The notes beneath the pieces were generated by a model. It made no database searches. It was not told the origin of the DNA and saw nothing but the letters and a program-made list of their open reading frames with translations. A DNA stretch of 64,000 bases from Mycobacterium saskatchewanense (GTDB lineage Bacteria; Actinomycetota; Actinomycetes; Mycobacteriales; Mycobacteriaceae): contig NZ_AP022573.1 of NCBI RefSeq assembly GCF_010729105.1, positions 4,216,001 through 4,280,000 of the forward strand, in the 5' to 3' direction. This document shows positions 54,395 through 64,000 of this stretch, piece by piece (the first letter of the stretch is position 1; each line of letters begins with the position of its first letter). The position numbers were made by a program, and so were the translations under genes.

Positions 54395-55276
54395 TCAGGT
54401 GCGGCTGTACTCAACAAAGGCGTCGCGAATGAGCGTACGGTCGTCGGGCGTCTTGGCCAGGGCCGCCAGGCTGGTCAGGGCCCGCTCCGGGTCCACCAGA
54501 TCGGCGACGCCCAGCGCCACCAGGGCGGCGACCCAGTCGATGGTCTCGGCGACGCCGGGCGGCTTGTCCAGGTCGAGATCGCGTGCGCGGCCGACGAACT
54601 GGGTGGCGTGCTCGATCAGCGGCGCGGTGGCCCCCGGCACGGTGCGGCGGACGATCGCGGCGGCCCGGGACGGCTGCGGGTAGTCGATCCAGTGGTACAG
54701 GCAGCGGCGGCGCAGGGCGTCGTGCAGGTCGCGGCTGCGGTTGGAGGTGAGCACCGCGATCGGCGGCCGCTCGGCGACGAAGGTGCCGAGTTCGGGGACG
54801 GTGACCGCGGCCTCGCCGAGGAACTCCAGCAGCAGCGCCTCGAATTCGTCGTCGGCGCGGTCGATCTCGTCGATCAGCAGGACCGGGGGCGCCGGACCGC
54901 GGTGCCGCACGCAGCGCAGGATGGGCCGGTCCACCAGGTACGCCTCGGTATAGAGGTCGGCCTCCCGGATGCCGGTCGCCTGCGCCTCGGCGAGCCGGAT
55001 GGACAACAGCTGGCGCTGGTAGTTCCAGTCGTAGAGCGCCTCGCTCGCCGTCAGCCCCTCGTAACACTGCAGGCGGACCAGCGTGGTGTCCAGGACGGCG
55101 GCAAGGACTTTCGCGGCGGTCGTCTTGCCGACCCCGGGCTCGCCCTCCAGCAGCAGCGGTTTGCCCAGGGTGACCGCCAGGTAGATCGCCGACGCGGTCC
55201 CCGTGTCGAGCAGGTAGTCGCGCGCGTCGAACCGGGCGATCACGTCGTCGGGCCCGTGGAACGCAACCGGTGTCAT
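54395..55276 (-). CDS. MoxR-family AAA+ ATPase (CoxD type)
   Basis: 293 aa from MTPVAFHG. Walker A GEPGVGKTTAAKVL, Walker B VLLIDEIDRADDEFEALLLEF, sensor-1 AVLTSNRSRDLHDALRRRC. CoxD-type ATPases reorganise the apo-CO dehydrogenase so that S and Cu are inserted into the Mo site. Homologue of Rv0370c. The start overlaps the XdhC-YHS stop by 4 bp (55273-55276); in H37Rv a MobA-like gene (Rv0371c) comes between them and is absent here. Confidence 0.93.
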   Translation of the reverse strand: MTPVAFHGPDDVIARFDARDYLLDTGTASAIYLAVTLGKPLLLEGEPGVGKTTAAKVLAAVLDTTLVRLQCYEGLTASEALYDWNYQRQLLSIRLAEAQATGIREADLYTEAYLVDRPILRCVRHRGPAPPVLLIDEIDRADDEFEALLLEFLGEAAVTVPELGTFVAERPPIAVLTSNRSRDLHDALRRRCLYHWIDYPQPSRAAAIVRRTVPGATAPLIEHATQFVGRARDLDLDKPPGVAETIDWVAALVALGVADLVDPERALTSLAALAKTPDDRTLIRDAFVEYSRT

Positions 55277-56151
55277 GCGCCAGCTTTCGCGGCGAACGCC
55301 GCGCGGCACCCGGGACCGCAGAACCAGTGGTCCACGCCGGCCAGCCGCAGGTGCTCGGAGGCCGGCCCGATCGGCACCGTCATGCCGCAGATCGGGTCGA
55401 CCGCCTCGGCCAACGTTTCGGCGACGGGCGGCGCGACGGGCCGGCCCAGCTCACCGGCGCGGATCCCGGCGACCAGCTCGGCCGCGATCGAGACCGCGAT
55501 CTCCGCCGGCGTCTTGGCCCCGATGTCCAGGCCGACCGGGGTGTGCACCCGCGCCCGCTCGGCGTCGGAGAGCTCAAGCTCGTTGAGGATCGCGGCGCCG
55601 CGCACCCTGCTGGCGACCAGGCCGATGTACCGCACACCGTTGTCCAGTGCGGCGCGGATGATTTCGGCCTCCGGGCCGCCGTGGCTGGCGATCACGACGG
55701 CGGTCGCGCCGGCCGCGTCCGGGCCGGTGCGCACGTCGTAGCCCAGCACCCCACAGATCTGCGCCAGGGCGCCCGCGATCGGGGTGGCACCGTGGATCTC
55801 GATCAGCGGGGCGGGCAGCTGCGGCGTCAGGAAGATCTCCAGCGAACCGCCCGACAGGCAGGGGTTGACCACCACGCAGGCGCCGGGTGCCTCCGGGAAG
55901 TGCACGTCGCCGTCGGGAAGCACCCGCAGCAACACACTTTCGCCCGCCTGCAGCGCGCCCAGCGCCGCCTTGCGGACCGAGTTCTGCGCGCACTGCCCGC
56001 CGACGAAGCCCTCGATCGTGCCGTCCGCCAACAGGATCGCCTCGTCGCCCGCGTAGGACGACGTGGGCGGCTGGGCGCGCACCACGGTCGCGTGCACGAA
56101 CGGCGTGCGCGCGGCCAGCAGTTGCTGAACCCGTTCGCTGATGGCGGTCAT
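55273..56151 (-). CDS. XdhC/CoxF-like maturation protein with C-terminal YHS domain
   Basis: 292 aa. XdhC N-domain (ILLADGTIEGFVGGQCAQNSVRKAALGAL), a Rossmann-like XdhC_C domain (AAGATAVVIASHGGPEAEIIRAALDNGVRYIGLVASRVRGAAIL, PVGLDIGAKTPAEIAVSIAAELVAGI) and a final YHS domain of about 45 residues (VDPICGMTVPIG...HWFCGPGCRAAF) with three Cys. XdhC proteins bind and sulfurate the Mo cofactor. YHS domains often accompany copper proteins; the fusion hints at copper delivery for the Mo-S-Cu centre of CoxL. Member of the cox operon, 51 bp after coxL. Confidence 0.9.
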   Translation of the reverse strand: MTAISERVQQLLAARTPFVHATVVRAQPPTSSYAGDEAILLADGTIEGFVGGQCAQNSVRKAALGALQAGESVLLRVLPDGDVHFPEAPGACVVVNPCLSGGSLEIFLTPQLPAPLIEIHGATPIAGALAQICGVLGYDVRTGPDAAGATAVVIASHGGPEAEIIRAALDNGVRYIGLVASRVRGAAILNELELSDAERARVHTPVGLDIGAKTPAEIAVSIAAELVAGIRAGELGRPVAPPVAETLAEAVDPICGMTVPIGPASEHLRLAGVDHWFCGPGCRAAFAAKAGA

Positions 56152-56202
56152 CGGATGACTGCGCCCCTCCTCATCGCTCGTTCCTCGCTCGTCGTCGCGG
56201 CG

Positions 56203-59087
<2,885 letters not shown>

Positions 59088-59089
59088 GG

Positions 59090-59974
59090 CTAGCTCCTCC
59101 CTGCCGTGGCGCGCACCCGTTCGGCGGCCGAACGCAATGTGCGAGTGGTCAATTCGGCGGCCAGGTGGCGCTTGTAGGCGGCCGTTCCGCGGATGTCCTC
59201 GGCCGGCTCACAGGCCTCGGCGGCGCGGCGGCCCGCCTCCACGAAGGCCTCGTCGGTGGCGGGCTTGCCGGCCAGCTCAGCCGCTACCTCTGCCAGGGCG
59301 CGCCGGTCGGCGTTCACCGCGGTCAGGCCGATCCGGGCGCCGGCGATGGTGTCTCCGTCGAGGGTGATCGACGCGCCGGCCGCCGTGACCGCCCAGTCGC
59401 CGACGCGCCGCTCGACCTTGGCGTAGGCGCTGGAAGTCCGGTCACGCACCGGGATTCGCACCTCGATCAGCATCTCGTTGGGGGCGACGGCCGTCTCGTA
59501 CGGGCCGATCATGAACTCGTCCATCCCCACCTCACGCCCGCCCGACGGCCCGCGGACGAGGCACACGGCGTCCAGTACCTCGCACACCGTCGACAGGTCC
59601 TCCGCCGGGTCGGCCTGGCACAGCGAGCCGCCCAGGGTGCCGCGGTTGCGGACCACCGGGTCGGCGATCACCTTCTCGGCGTCGCGGAAGATGGGGCACA
59701 CCGCGGCCAGGGTGTCGGACTCCAGGATCTCGCGGTGTCGGGTCATCGCGCCGACGCGCACCAGCGTCGGCGCGGTGATGACGTACCCGAGCTCGAGGGC
59801 CAGGTCGTTGATGTCGATGAGGTATTCGGGGTTGGCGATGCGCAGCTTCATCATCGGCAGCAGGCTGTGCCCGCCGGCGACGATGCGCGCACCCTCCCCC
59901 AGCCGATCCAGCAATCCGATGGCATGGTCGACGCTGGTCGCACGTTCGTATTCGAACGGCCCGGGCACTTGCAT
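59090..59974 (-). CDS. coxM: CO dehydrogenase medium (FAD) subunit
   Basis: 294 aa from ATG 59974, which has GGAGG 8 nt upstream; a GTG three codons earlier is too near that site. FAD motifs: AGGHSLLPMMKLR and TLGGSLCQADPAED. Passes electrons from the Fe-S subunit to the quinone pool through CoxG or other carriers. First structural gene of the cox operon; a palindrome lies 71-96 bp upstream. Homologue of Rv0375c. Confidence 0.96.
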   Translation of the reverse strand: MQVPGPFEYERATSVDHAIGLLDRLGEGARIVAGGHSLLPMMKLRIANPEYLIDINDLALELGYVITAPTLVRVGAMTRHREILESDTLAAVCPIFRDAEKVIADPVVRNRGTLGGSLCQADPAEDLSTVCEVLDAVCLVRGPSGGREVGMDEFMIGPYETAVAPNEMLIEVRIPVRDRTSSAYAKVERRVGDWAVTAAGASITLDGDTIAGARIGLTAVNADRRALAEVAAELAGKPATDEAFVEAGRRAAEACEPAEDIRGTAAYKRHLAAELTTRTLRSAAERVRATAGRS

Positions 59975-60038
59975 GTGACGCACCTCCGTTGGGCGTCTGG
60001 GTGATGGGCACCCAGTGTCGGCCCGGCTGACCTGGGCG

Positions 60039-61199
60039 TCAATAGCGAGTTAAGTGATCCTTTAACTCGCCCTCGAGCCGGGCGTCGTGGTGGATGCGGC
60101 CAGCGGTTTCCGACAGCGGCCGGCCCCCGCCGCCCCAGCGCTTGGCGATGATGTCGGCGGCGATCGAGACCGCGGTCTCCTCCGGGGTGCGCGCCCCGAG
60201 GTCGAGCCCGATGGGGCTGGACAGCCGGCTCAGCTCCTCGTCGGTCAGTCCCGCCGCCCGCAGCCGGCTCATCCGGTCCTCGTGGGTGCGGCGCGATCCC
60301 ATCGCCCCCACGTAGCCGACGCGGGGCAGCCGCAGCGCCACTTCGAGGACCGGGACGTCGAACTTCGGGTCGTGGGTCAGCACGCAGATCACGGTGCTGG
60401 CGTCGACCGCGTTCGCCTGCGCCTCGGCCGCCAGATACCGGTGGGGCCACTCCGCGACGACGTGGTCGGCCGTCGGGAATCGCGCCGGCGTGGCGAAGAC
60501 GGCGCGGGCGTCGCACACGGTGACGCGATAGCCGAGGAGCGTTCCCTGCCGCGCCAGCGCCGCGGCGAAATCGATGGCGCCGAACACCAACATCCGCGGC
60601 CGGGGGGCGTAGCTGCAGACGAAGACCTCCATGCCCGCGCCCAGGCGCTGCCCGTCGGGCCCGTATTCGAGGACCTCGCTGCGGCCGACCGCCAGCAGCC
60701 CGCGCGCGTCGTCGGCGACGGCGGCGTCGGCGCGCGCCGACCCCAGCGAACCCGTCACGCCGCGCGGCCGGACGATCAGCCTGGCACCCACCCGTCGCGC
60801 GTCGGGGTGGGCGACGACGGTCGCGACCGCCACCGCGCGATGCTCTTCGACGTCGTCGGCCACACCACCCAGTTCTGGGAACGTCGCCCGGGATACCGCC
60901 TCGACGAAGATGTCGATGATGCCGCCGCAGGTGAGCCCGACCGCGAAGGCGTCGCCGTCGCTGACGCCGTAGCGCTCCAGCCGCGGTGCCCCGGTCGCGG
61001 CGACCTCGGTGGCGAGCTCGTAGACCGCGCCCTCCACGCAACCGCCCGACACCGACCCGGACACCGAACCGTCCGGGGCCACCACCATCGCGGCGCCCGG
61101 CTGCCGGGGCGCGGACCGGAACGTCCGCACCACCGTCGCCAATCCCGCGGTGTCACCGGCACGCCAGACCGGCAGGAGTTCGGCAAGCACGTCACGCAC
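60039..61199 (-). CDS. XdhC/CoxI-family molybdenum cofactor maturation protein
   Basis: 386 aa from a GTG at 61199 (VRDVLAELLPVW); a TTG at 61208 is a less likely start. XdhC N-domain (AAMVVAPDGSVSGSVSGGCVEGAVYELATE, GLTCGGIIDIFVE) and C-domain with Rossmann motif (RMLVFGAIDFAAALARQGTLLGY, LTHDPKFDVPVLEVAL, YVGAMGSRRTHEDR, IGLDLGARTPEETAVSIAADIIA). Likely inserts or sulfurates the Mo cofactor. Homologue of Rv0376c. Heads the minus-strand run leading into coxMSL, separated from coxM by 64 bp; divergent from the LysR gene by 23 bp. Confidence 0.92.
   Translation of the reverse strand: MRDVLAELLPVWRAGDTAGLATVVRTFRSAPRQPGAAMVVAPDGSVSGSVSGGCVEGAVYELATEVAATGAPRLERYGVSDGDAFAVGLTCGGIIDIFVEAVSRATFPELGGVADDVEEHRAVAVATVVAHPDARRVGARLIVRPRGVTGSLGSARADAAVADDARGLLAVGRSEVLEYGPDGQRLGAGMEVFVCSYAPRPRMLVFGAIDFAAALARQGTLLGYRVTVCDARAVFATPARFPTADHVVAEWPHRYLAAEAQANAVDASTVICVLTHDPKFDVPVLEVALRLPRVGYVGAMGSRRTHEDRMSRLRAAGLTDEELSRLSSPIGLDLGARTPEETAVSIAADIIAKRWGGGGRPLSETAGRIHHDARLEGELKDHLTRY
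60045..60070. promoter_or_regulatory. Inverted repeat upstream of coxM
   Basis: GCGAGTTAA (60045-60053), an 8-nt spacer, TTAACTCGC (60062-60070): perfect 9-bp arms. It lies in the last codons of the XdhC gene and about 70-95 bp before coxM on the same strand. It could be an operator for the cox operon (the LysR regulator is next door) or a stem-loop ending the XdhC transcript; there is no U tract. Confidence 0.5.
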
Positions 61200-61222
61200 G
61201 CATCCCAAAGTAGGCTCATGGC

Positions 61223-62188
61223 GTGACTCCGGCTCAACTTCGGGCCTACTCGGCGGTGGTGCGGTTGGGCTCCGTGCGGGCGGCCGCCGCCGAACTCGGC
61301 ATGTCCGACGCCGGCGTGTCCATGCACATCGCCGCGCTGCGCAAGGAACTCGACGACGCGTTGTTCACCAGGACGGGCGCCGGCCTGGCCTTCACGCCGG
61401 GGGGGCTGCGGCTGGCCAGCCGGGCCGTGGAGATCCTGGGGTTGCAGCAACAGACCGCGATCGAGGTCACCGAGGCGGCCCACGGGCGGCGGCTGCTGCG
61501 GATCGCCGCATCCACCACGTTCGCCGAACACGCCGCCCCCGGGCTGATCGAGCTCTTCTCGTCCCGGGCCGACGACCTGTCGGTGGAGCTGAGCGTGCAC
61601 CCGACGAGCCGGTTCCGCGACCTGATCAGCGCGCGTGCAGTCGACATCGCGATCGGCCCCGCCAGCGAGAACACGGCCGGCCACGACGGCTCCATCTTCG
61701 TGAAACCCTTTCTGAAATACCAGATCATCACGGTCGTCGCGCCGAAAAGCCCTCTGACGTCGGGTGTTCCGACGCCCGCGCTGCTGCGCCAGCAGCAGTG
61801 GATGCTCGGCCCGTCGGCGGGAGGCGTCGACGGCGAGATCGCAAACATGTTGCGCGCCTTAGCTATTCCGGAGTCACAGCAGCGCATTTTTCAGAGCGAT
61901 GCGGCCGCGCTCGAGGAGGTGCAGCGGGTCGGCGGCGCGACGCTGACGATCGGCTTCGCGGTGGCCAAGGATCTCGCGGCCGGGCGGGTGGCGCGGGTGA
62001 GCGGCCCGGGGCTGGAGAAGTCGGGCGAATGGTGCGCGGCGACGCTGCCGCCGTCGGCGCGTCAGCCCGCGGTGTCGGAATTGATCAGCTTCATCACCAC
62101 GCCGAGATGCACGCAGGCGATGATCCGCGGATCGGGTGTGGGCGTGACGCGGTTCCGGCCGAAAGTGCATGTGACGCTGTGGAGTTGA
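61223..62188 (+). CDS. LysR-family transcriptional regulator
   Basis: 321 aa, GTG start. HTH at residues 1-60 (TPAQLRAYSAVVRLGSVRAAAAELGMSDAGVSMHIAALRKEL), then a periplasmic-binding-like effector domain. Corresponds to Rv0377. It faces the XdhC-cox genes across only 23 bp, so it likely controls them. LysR sites with T-N11-A symmetry would have to overlap the start codons or lie inside either gene; the AT-rich palindrome before coxM (60045-60070) is a candidate target. Inducer unknown. Confidence 0.92.
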   Translation: MTPAQLRAYSAVVRLGSVRAAAAELGMSDAGVSMHIAALRKELDDALFTRTGAGLAFTPGGLRLASRAVEILGLQQQTAIEVTEAAHGRRLLRIAASTTFAEHAAPGLIELFSSRADDLSVELSVHPTSRFRDLISARAVDIAIGPASENTAGHDGSIFVKPFLKYQIITVVAPKSPLTSGVPTPALLRQQQWMLGPSAGGVDGEIANMLRALAIPESQQRIFQSDAAALEEVQRVGGATLTIGFAVAKDLAAGRVARVSGPGLEKSGEWCAATLPPSARQPAVSELISFITTPRCTQAMIRGSGVGVTRFRPKVHVTLWS

Positions 62189-62240
62189 GTGTGTGCCTGG
62201 ACGGCCGGCCGACTGTTGTCCAGGGTGCGCGTAGGGCGTC

Positions 62241-62316
62241 CATTGTGCGCTGAGGGCGGAGAAAACGCCGAAGCGCCGCCCTGGATGCACACCCAAAACC
62301 CTCAGCACGCACTCGA
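62241..62316 (+). repeat. Dispersed intergenic repeat, copy 2
   Basis: Starts CATTGTGCGCTGAGGGCGG, continues AGAAAACGCC and CTGGATGCACACCC, ends CTCAGCACGCACTCGATG. AGGGCGG and CCGCCCT pair as a 7-bp stem around the AAAACGCC loop region. Copy 3 follows 142 bp later. The 288-bp gap 62189-62476 between convergent LysR and TrmH genes consists mostly of this family; no gene or SecE2 homologue is present there. Confidence 0.85.
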
Positions 62317-62382
62317 TGGACTGGGCGCACCCTCGACGGGCTGCTCCAACCCGACGCTCATCGACTGTGCACCTGGGGCTTT

Positions 62383-62460
62383 CATTGTGCGCTGAAGGCG
62401 GGGAAAACGCCGCGGCGCCCGCCCCGGATGCACACTCGAAACCCTCAGCACACACTCAAC
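62383..62460 (+). repeat. Dispersed intergenic repeat, copy 3
   Basis: CATTGTGCGCTGAAGGCGGG, then GAAAACGCC, GGATGCACACTCGAAACC and CTCAGCACACACTCAACG. The stem is now GGCGGG/CCCGCC: both arms have changed compared with copy 2 and still pair, which argues for selection on the hairpin. Related to the minus-strand copy at 16728-16805. Confidence 0.85.
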
Positions 62461-62476
62461 GCCCGACAGCGCACCC

Positions 62477-63121
62477 TCACCAGGCGCGCGAGAGATCCGC
62501 GTGCCGACGAACCCAGGCGTGCATCGCGATCCCGGCGGCCACACCGGCGTTGATGCTGCGCGTCGACCCGAACTGCGCGATCGACACGGTCACGGCCGCG
62601 CCCGTGCGGGTGTCACCGGTGATCCCCGGACCCTCCTGACCGAAGACCAGCAGGCAGTCCCGCGGCAGCGCCGTCTCCTCCAGCCGCGCCGCTCCCGGGA
62701 CGTTGTCGACCGCGACGACCGTCAGCCCGGCCTCCGCCGCGAAGTCCAGCAACTCGGCCGCGCTGTCGTGATGACACAGCCGCTGGTAGCGGTCGGTCAC
62801 CATGGCGCCGCGGCGATTCCAGCGTCGCCGGCCGACGATGTGCACGGTGTGCACGGCGAAGGCGTTGGCGGTGCGCACCACCGACCCGATGTTCGCGTCG
62901 TGCCCGAAGTTCTCGATCGCCACGTGCAGCGGGTGCCGCCTCGTGTCGATGTCGGCGATGATCGCCTCCCGGGTCCAGTACCGGTAGGCGTCGACCACGT
63001 TGCGGGAATCGCCCTCCCGCAACAGGACCGGGTCATACCGCGGGTCGTCGGGAACCTCGCCGGCCCAGGGGCCGACGCCCGGCGCCGGTACCGCCCATTC
63101 GGTGGGCCCCGGCTCGCTCAT
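62477..63121 (-). CDS. TrmH/SpoU-family RNA 2'-O-methyltransferase
   Basis: 214 aa. SPOUT fold motifs: VAIENFGHDANIGSVVRTANAF (motif 1), LLVFGQEGPGITGD (motif 2) and SIAQFGSTRSINAGVAAGIAMHAW (motif 3, cofactor knot). Methylates a tRNA or rRNA ribose; which RNA is unknown. The homologue is Rv0380c. The ATG overlaps the stop of the upstream lipoprotein gene by 4 bp. Its 3' end faces the repeat cluster. Confidence 0.94.
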   Translation of the reverse strand: MSEPGPTEWAVPAPGVGPWAGEVPDDPRYDPVLLREGDSRNVVDAYRYWTREAIIADIDTRRHPLHVAIENFGHDANIGSVVRTANAFAVHTVHIVGRRRWNRRGAMVTDRYQRLCHHDSAAELLDFAAEAGLTVVAVDNVPGAARLEETALPRDCLLVFGQEGPGITGDTRTGAAVTVSIAQFGSTRSINAGVAAGIAMHAWVRRHADLSRAW

Positions 63122-64000
63122 CGCTGCGTCCACACCGCGGCGTGCGTGCCGTCCACCGCGACGGTCGCATACAGCAGCGCCTCGTTGATCTCGCCCTGCG
63201 TGCACAGCGAGGCGTTGACGTGCACCGAATCCAGCGAGGCGTCGGGCAGGATCAGCACCGACGACCCGTACACCGCGCACGACGGGTTCAGCCCCGGCGG
63301 GGGCAGGGTCGGCGACGCGAGCAGCATCATCGGGCCGCCGCGCTTGGCGGAGTCGTCGCGGTAGCGGCCCGCGACCGCGTCGGCCTCCAGGCCCAGCAGC
63401 ATGTAGCCGTTGCCGGTGAACGCCCCCGGATCGCCGAGCTGCGCCTGGGTCACCGGCTTGCCGTCGGCGCGCCAGGCCGACAGGCTGGCGGTCTTGACCA
63501 CCAATCCGGTGTCGTTGACGTTGGTCGGCATCAGCCCCACCGGGAACGCCACCGGGTAGGCCGCCGACGTGTTCGGGATCCGGTCGCGCGGTGAGTAACC
63601 GTAGACCCCCCGGACCTGGCTTCGATCCTGCAGGGGCCCAAGGCAAACCGTGCCGGTGAGCCGGTCCGGCGGCGCCGACAGCGGCGAGCGGACGTCTCGC
63701 ACGCTGGCCGCCGCGTCGTCGCAGCTGCCCAGCGCGGTGTGCTCCATCGGATGCGCGAGCGCCCCGTAGAGCCCGAAGCGGATGTCCGCCGGCGCGGCGT
63801 GCGCGCCGTGCGGATCGGCCACCGACGCGTCGACGTCGACCAGCACGTAGTCGCCGTCCCAGCGCAGATTCGACACCGACATGTTCCAGCCCAGCAGCGC
63901 CAGCGATTCGCCCAGCCGGGCGCCCTGGGCGCCGTACGCGCGGACCGGCTGACGCGAGCCCGAGCACCCCGCCACGAGCGCCAGCAGGCAGGCCGCAATC
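63118..64000 (-). CDS. Lipoprotein of unknown function (Rv0381c-like), 5' end beyond window
   Basis: 294 codons visible. The frame is open to the right edge and near it reads LLALVAGCSGS, a lipobox after a hydrophobic stretch, so only a few residues of the signal peptide are missing. The mature part is about 285 aa with several Cys (GSCDD, TVCLG, PSCAVY, SLCTQG) and no recognised domain. Translationally coupled to the TrmH-type gene. Position matches Rv0381c. Confidence 0.85.
   Translation of the reverse strand, partial: IAACLLALVAGCSGSRQPVRAYGAQGARLGESLALLGWNMSVSNLRWDGDYVLVDVDASVADPHGAHAAPADIRFGLYGALAHPMEHTALGSCDDAAASVRDVRSPLSAPPDRLTGTVCLGPLQDRSQVRGVYGYSPRDRIPNTSAAYPVAFPVGLMPTNVNDTGLVVKTASLSAWRADGKPVTQAQLGDPGAFTGNGYMLLGLEADAVAGRYRDDSAKRGGPMMLLASPTLPPPGLNPSCAVYGSSVLILPDASLDSVHVNASLCTQGEINEALLYATVAVDGTHAAVWTQR

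Noticed and set aside
62189..62476. Small secE2-like gene expected here from H37Rv
   Set aside because: No suitable frame with a start and RBS was seen; the gap is filled with the repeat family.

Overview
The window is about 68% GC chromosomal DNA from a Mycobacterium. Evidence: ATGA/GTGA overlaps between consecutive genes, GTG starts, lipobox lipoproteins, a 13E12-family (DUF222) gene, the F420-dependent enzyme fgd1, and gene blocks I recognise from memory as homologues of M. tuberculosis Rv0357-Rv0381 and Rv0389-Rv0418. The species cannot be fixed from sequence alone.

Layout. 1-2447: right end of an integrated element. A large serine recombinase starts exactly where a 13E12/DUF222 gene is cut, as in the phiRv1 prophage. 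2454-6224: a tandem LpqL-type lipoprotein peptidase pair (the second copy has lost its catalytic residues) and two small membrane proteins. 6513-7752: tandem secreted paralogues. 7756-11308: thiamine biosynthesis (thiO-thiS-thiG plus an SGNH hydrolase, with a TPP riboswitch, and divergent thiE). 11280-16616: mutT3, then glnX-glnH-pknG, the amino-acid-sensing kinase module. 16617-20277: repeats, an AbiEi/DUF559-like protein and an exported DUF1800/DUF1501 pair. 20272-24547: fgd1, pta, ackA. 24703-30016: accessory genes (metallo-beta-lactamase fold protein, YnfA, GNAT, MMPL transporter with a palindromic operator, methyltransferase, DUF3054). 30084-34471: an SDR/acyl-CoA dehydrogenase/TetR operon ending in a secreted protein. 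34573-40737: NDH-2, then purT-rhodanese-metZ and purA-thioesterase, both translationally coupled. 40907-46804: membrane proteins including a site-2 protease homologue, a cation diffusion facilitator with an operator-like palindrome, fba and a DedA protein. 46763-52541: acetoacetyl-CoA synthetase, a GH76 enzyme and a two-gene molybdenum hydroxylase whose large subunit is frameshifted by an 11-bp tandem duplication. 52519-62188: a form I aerobic CO dehydrogenase cluster (coxMSL plus MoxR, VWA, CoxG and XdhC accessory proteins) with a divergent LysR regulator. 62477-64000: a TrmH-type methyltransferase and a lipoprotein cut by the window edge.

The most interesting non-genic signal is a set of structured repeats in three intergenic regions, all between convergent genes (pknG/DUF559, Rv0361-like/fba, LysR/TrmH). 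Two loci share one repeat family whose hairpin arms differ in sequence but still pair. Other items for follow-up are the presumably dead LpqL paralogue, the XdhC-YHS fusion in the CO dehydrogenase operon (a possible link to Cu insertion), the palindromes before the cation transporter, mmpL and coxM, and the prophage junction that appears to build the integrase promoter.

No tRNA, rRNA or CRISPR array was found. Gene order pknG-fgd1-metZ-purT-purA-fba-cox agrees, as I recall it, with M. smegmatis rather than M. tuberculosis, where the purA-cox block is inverted.
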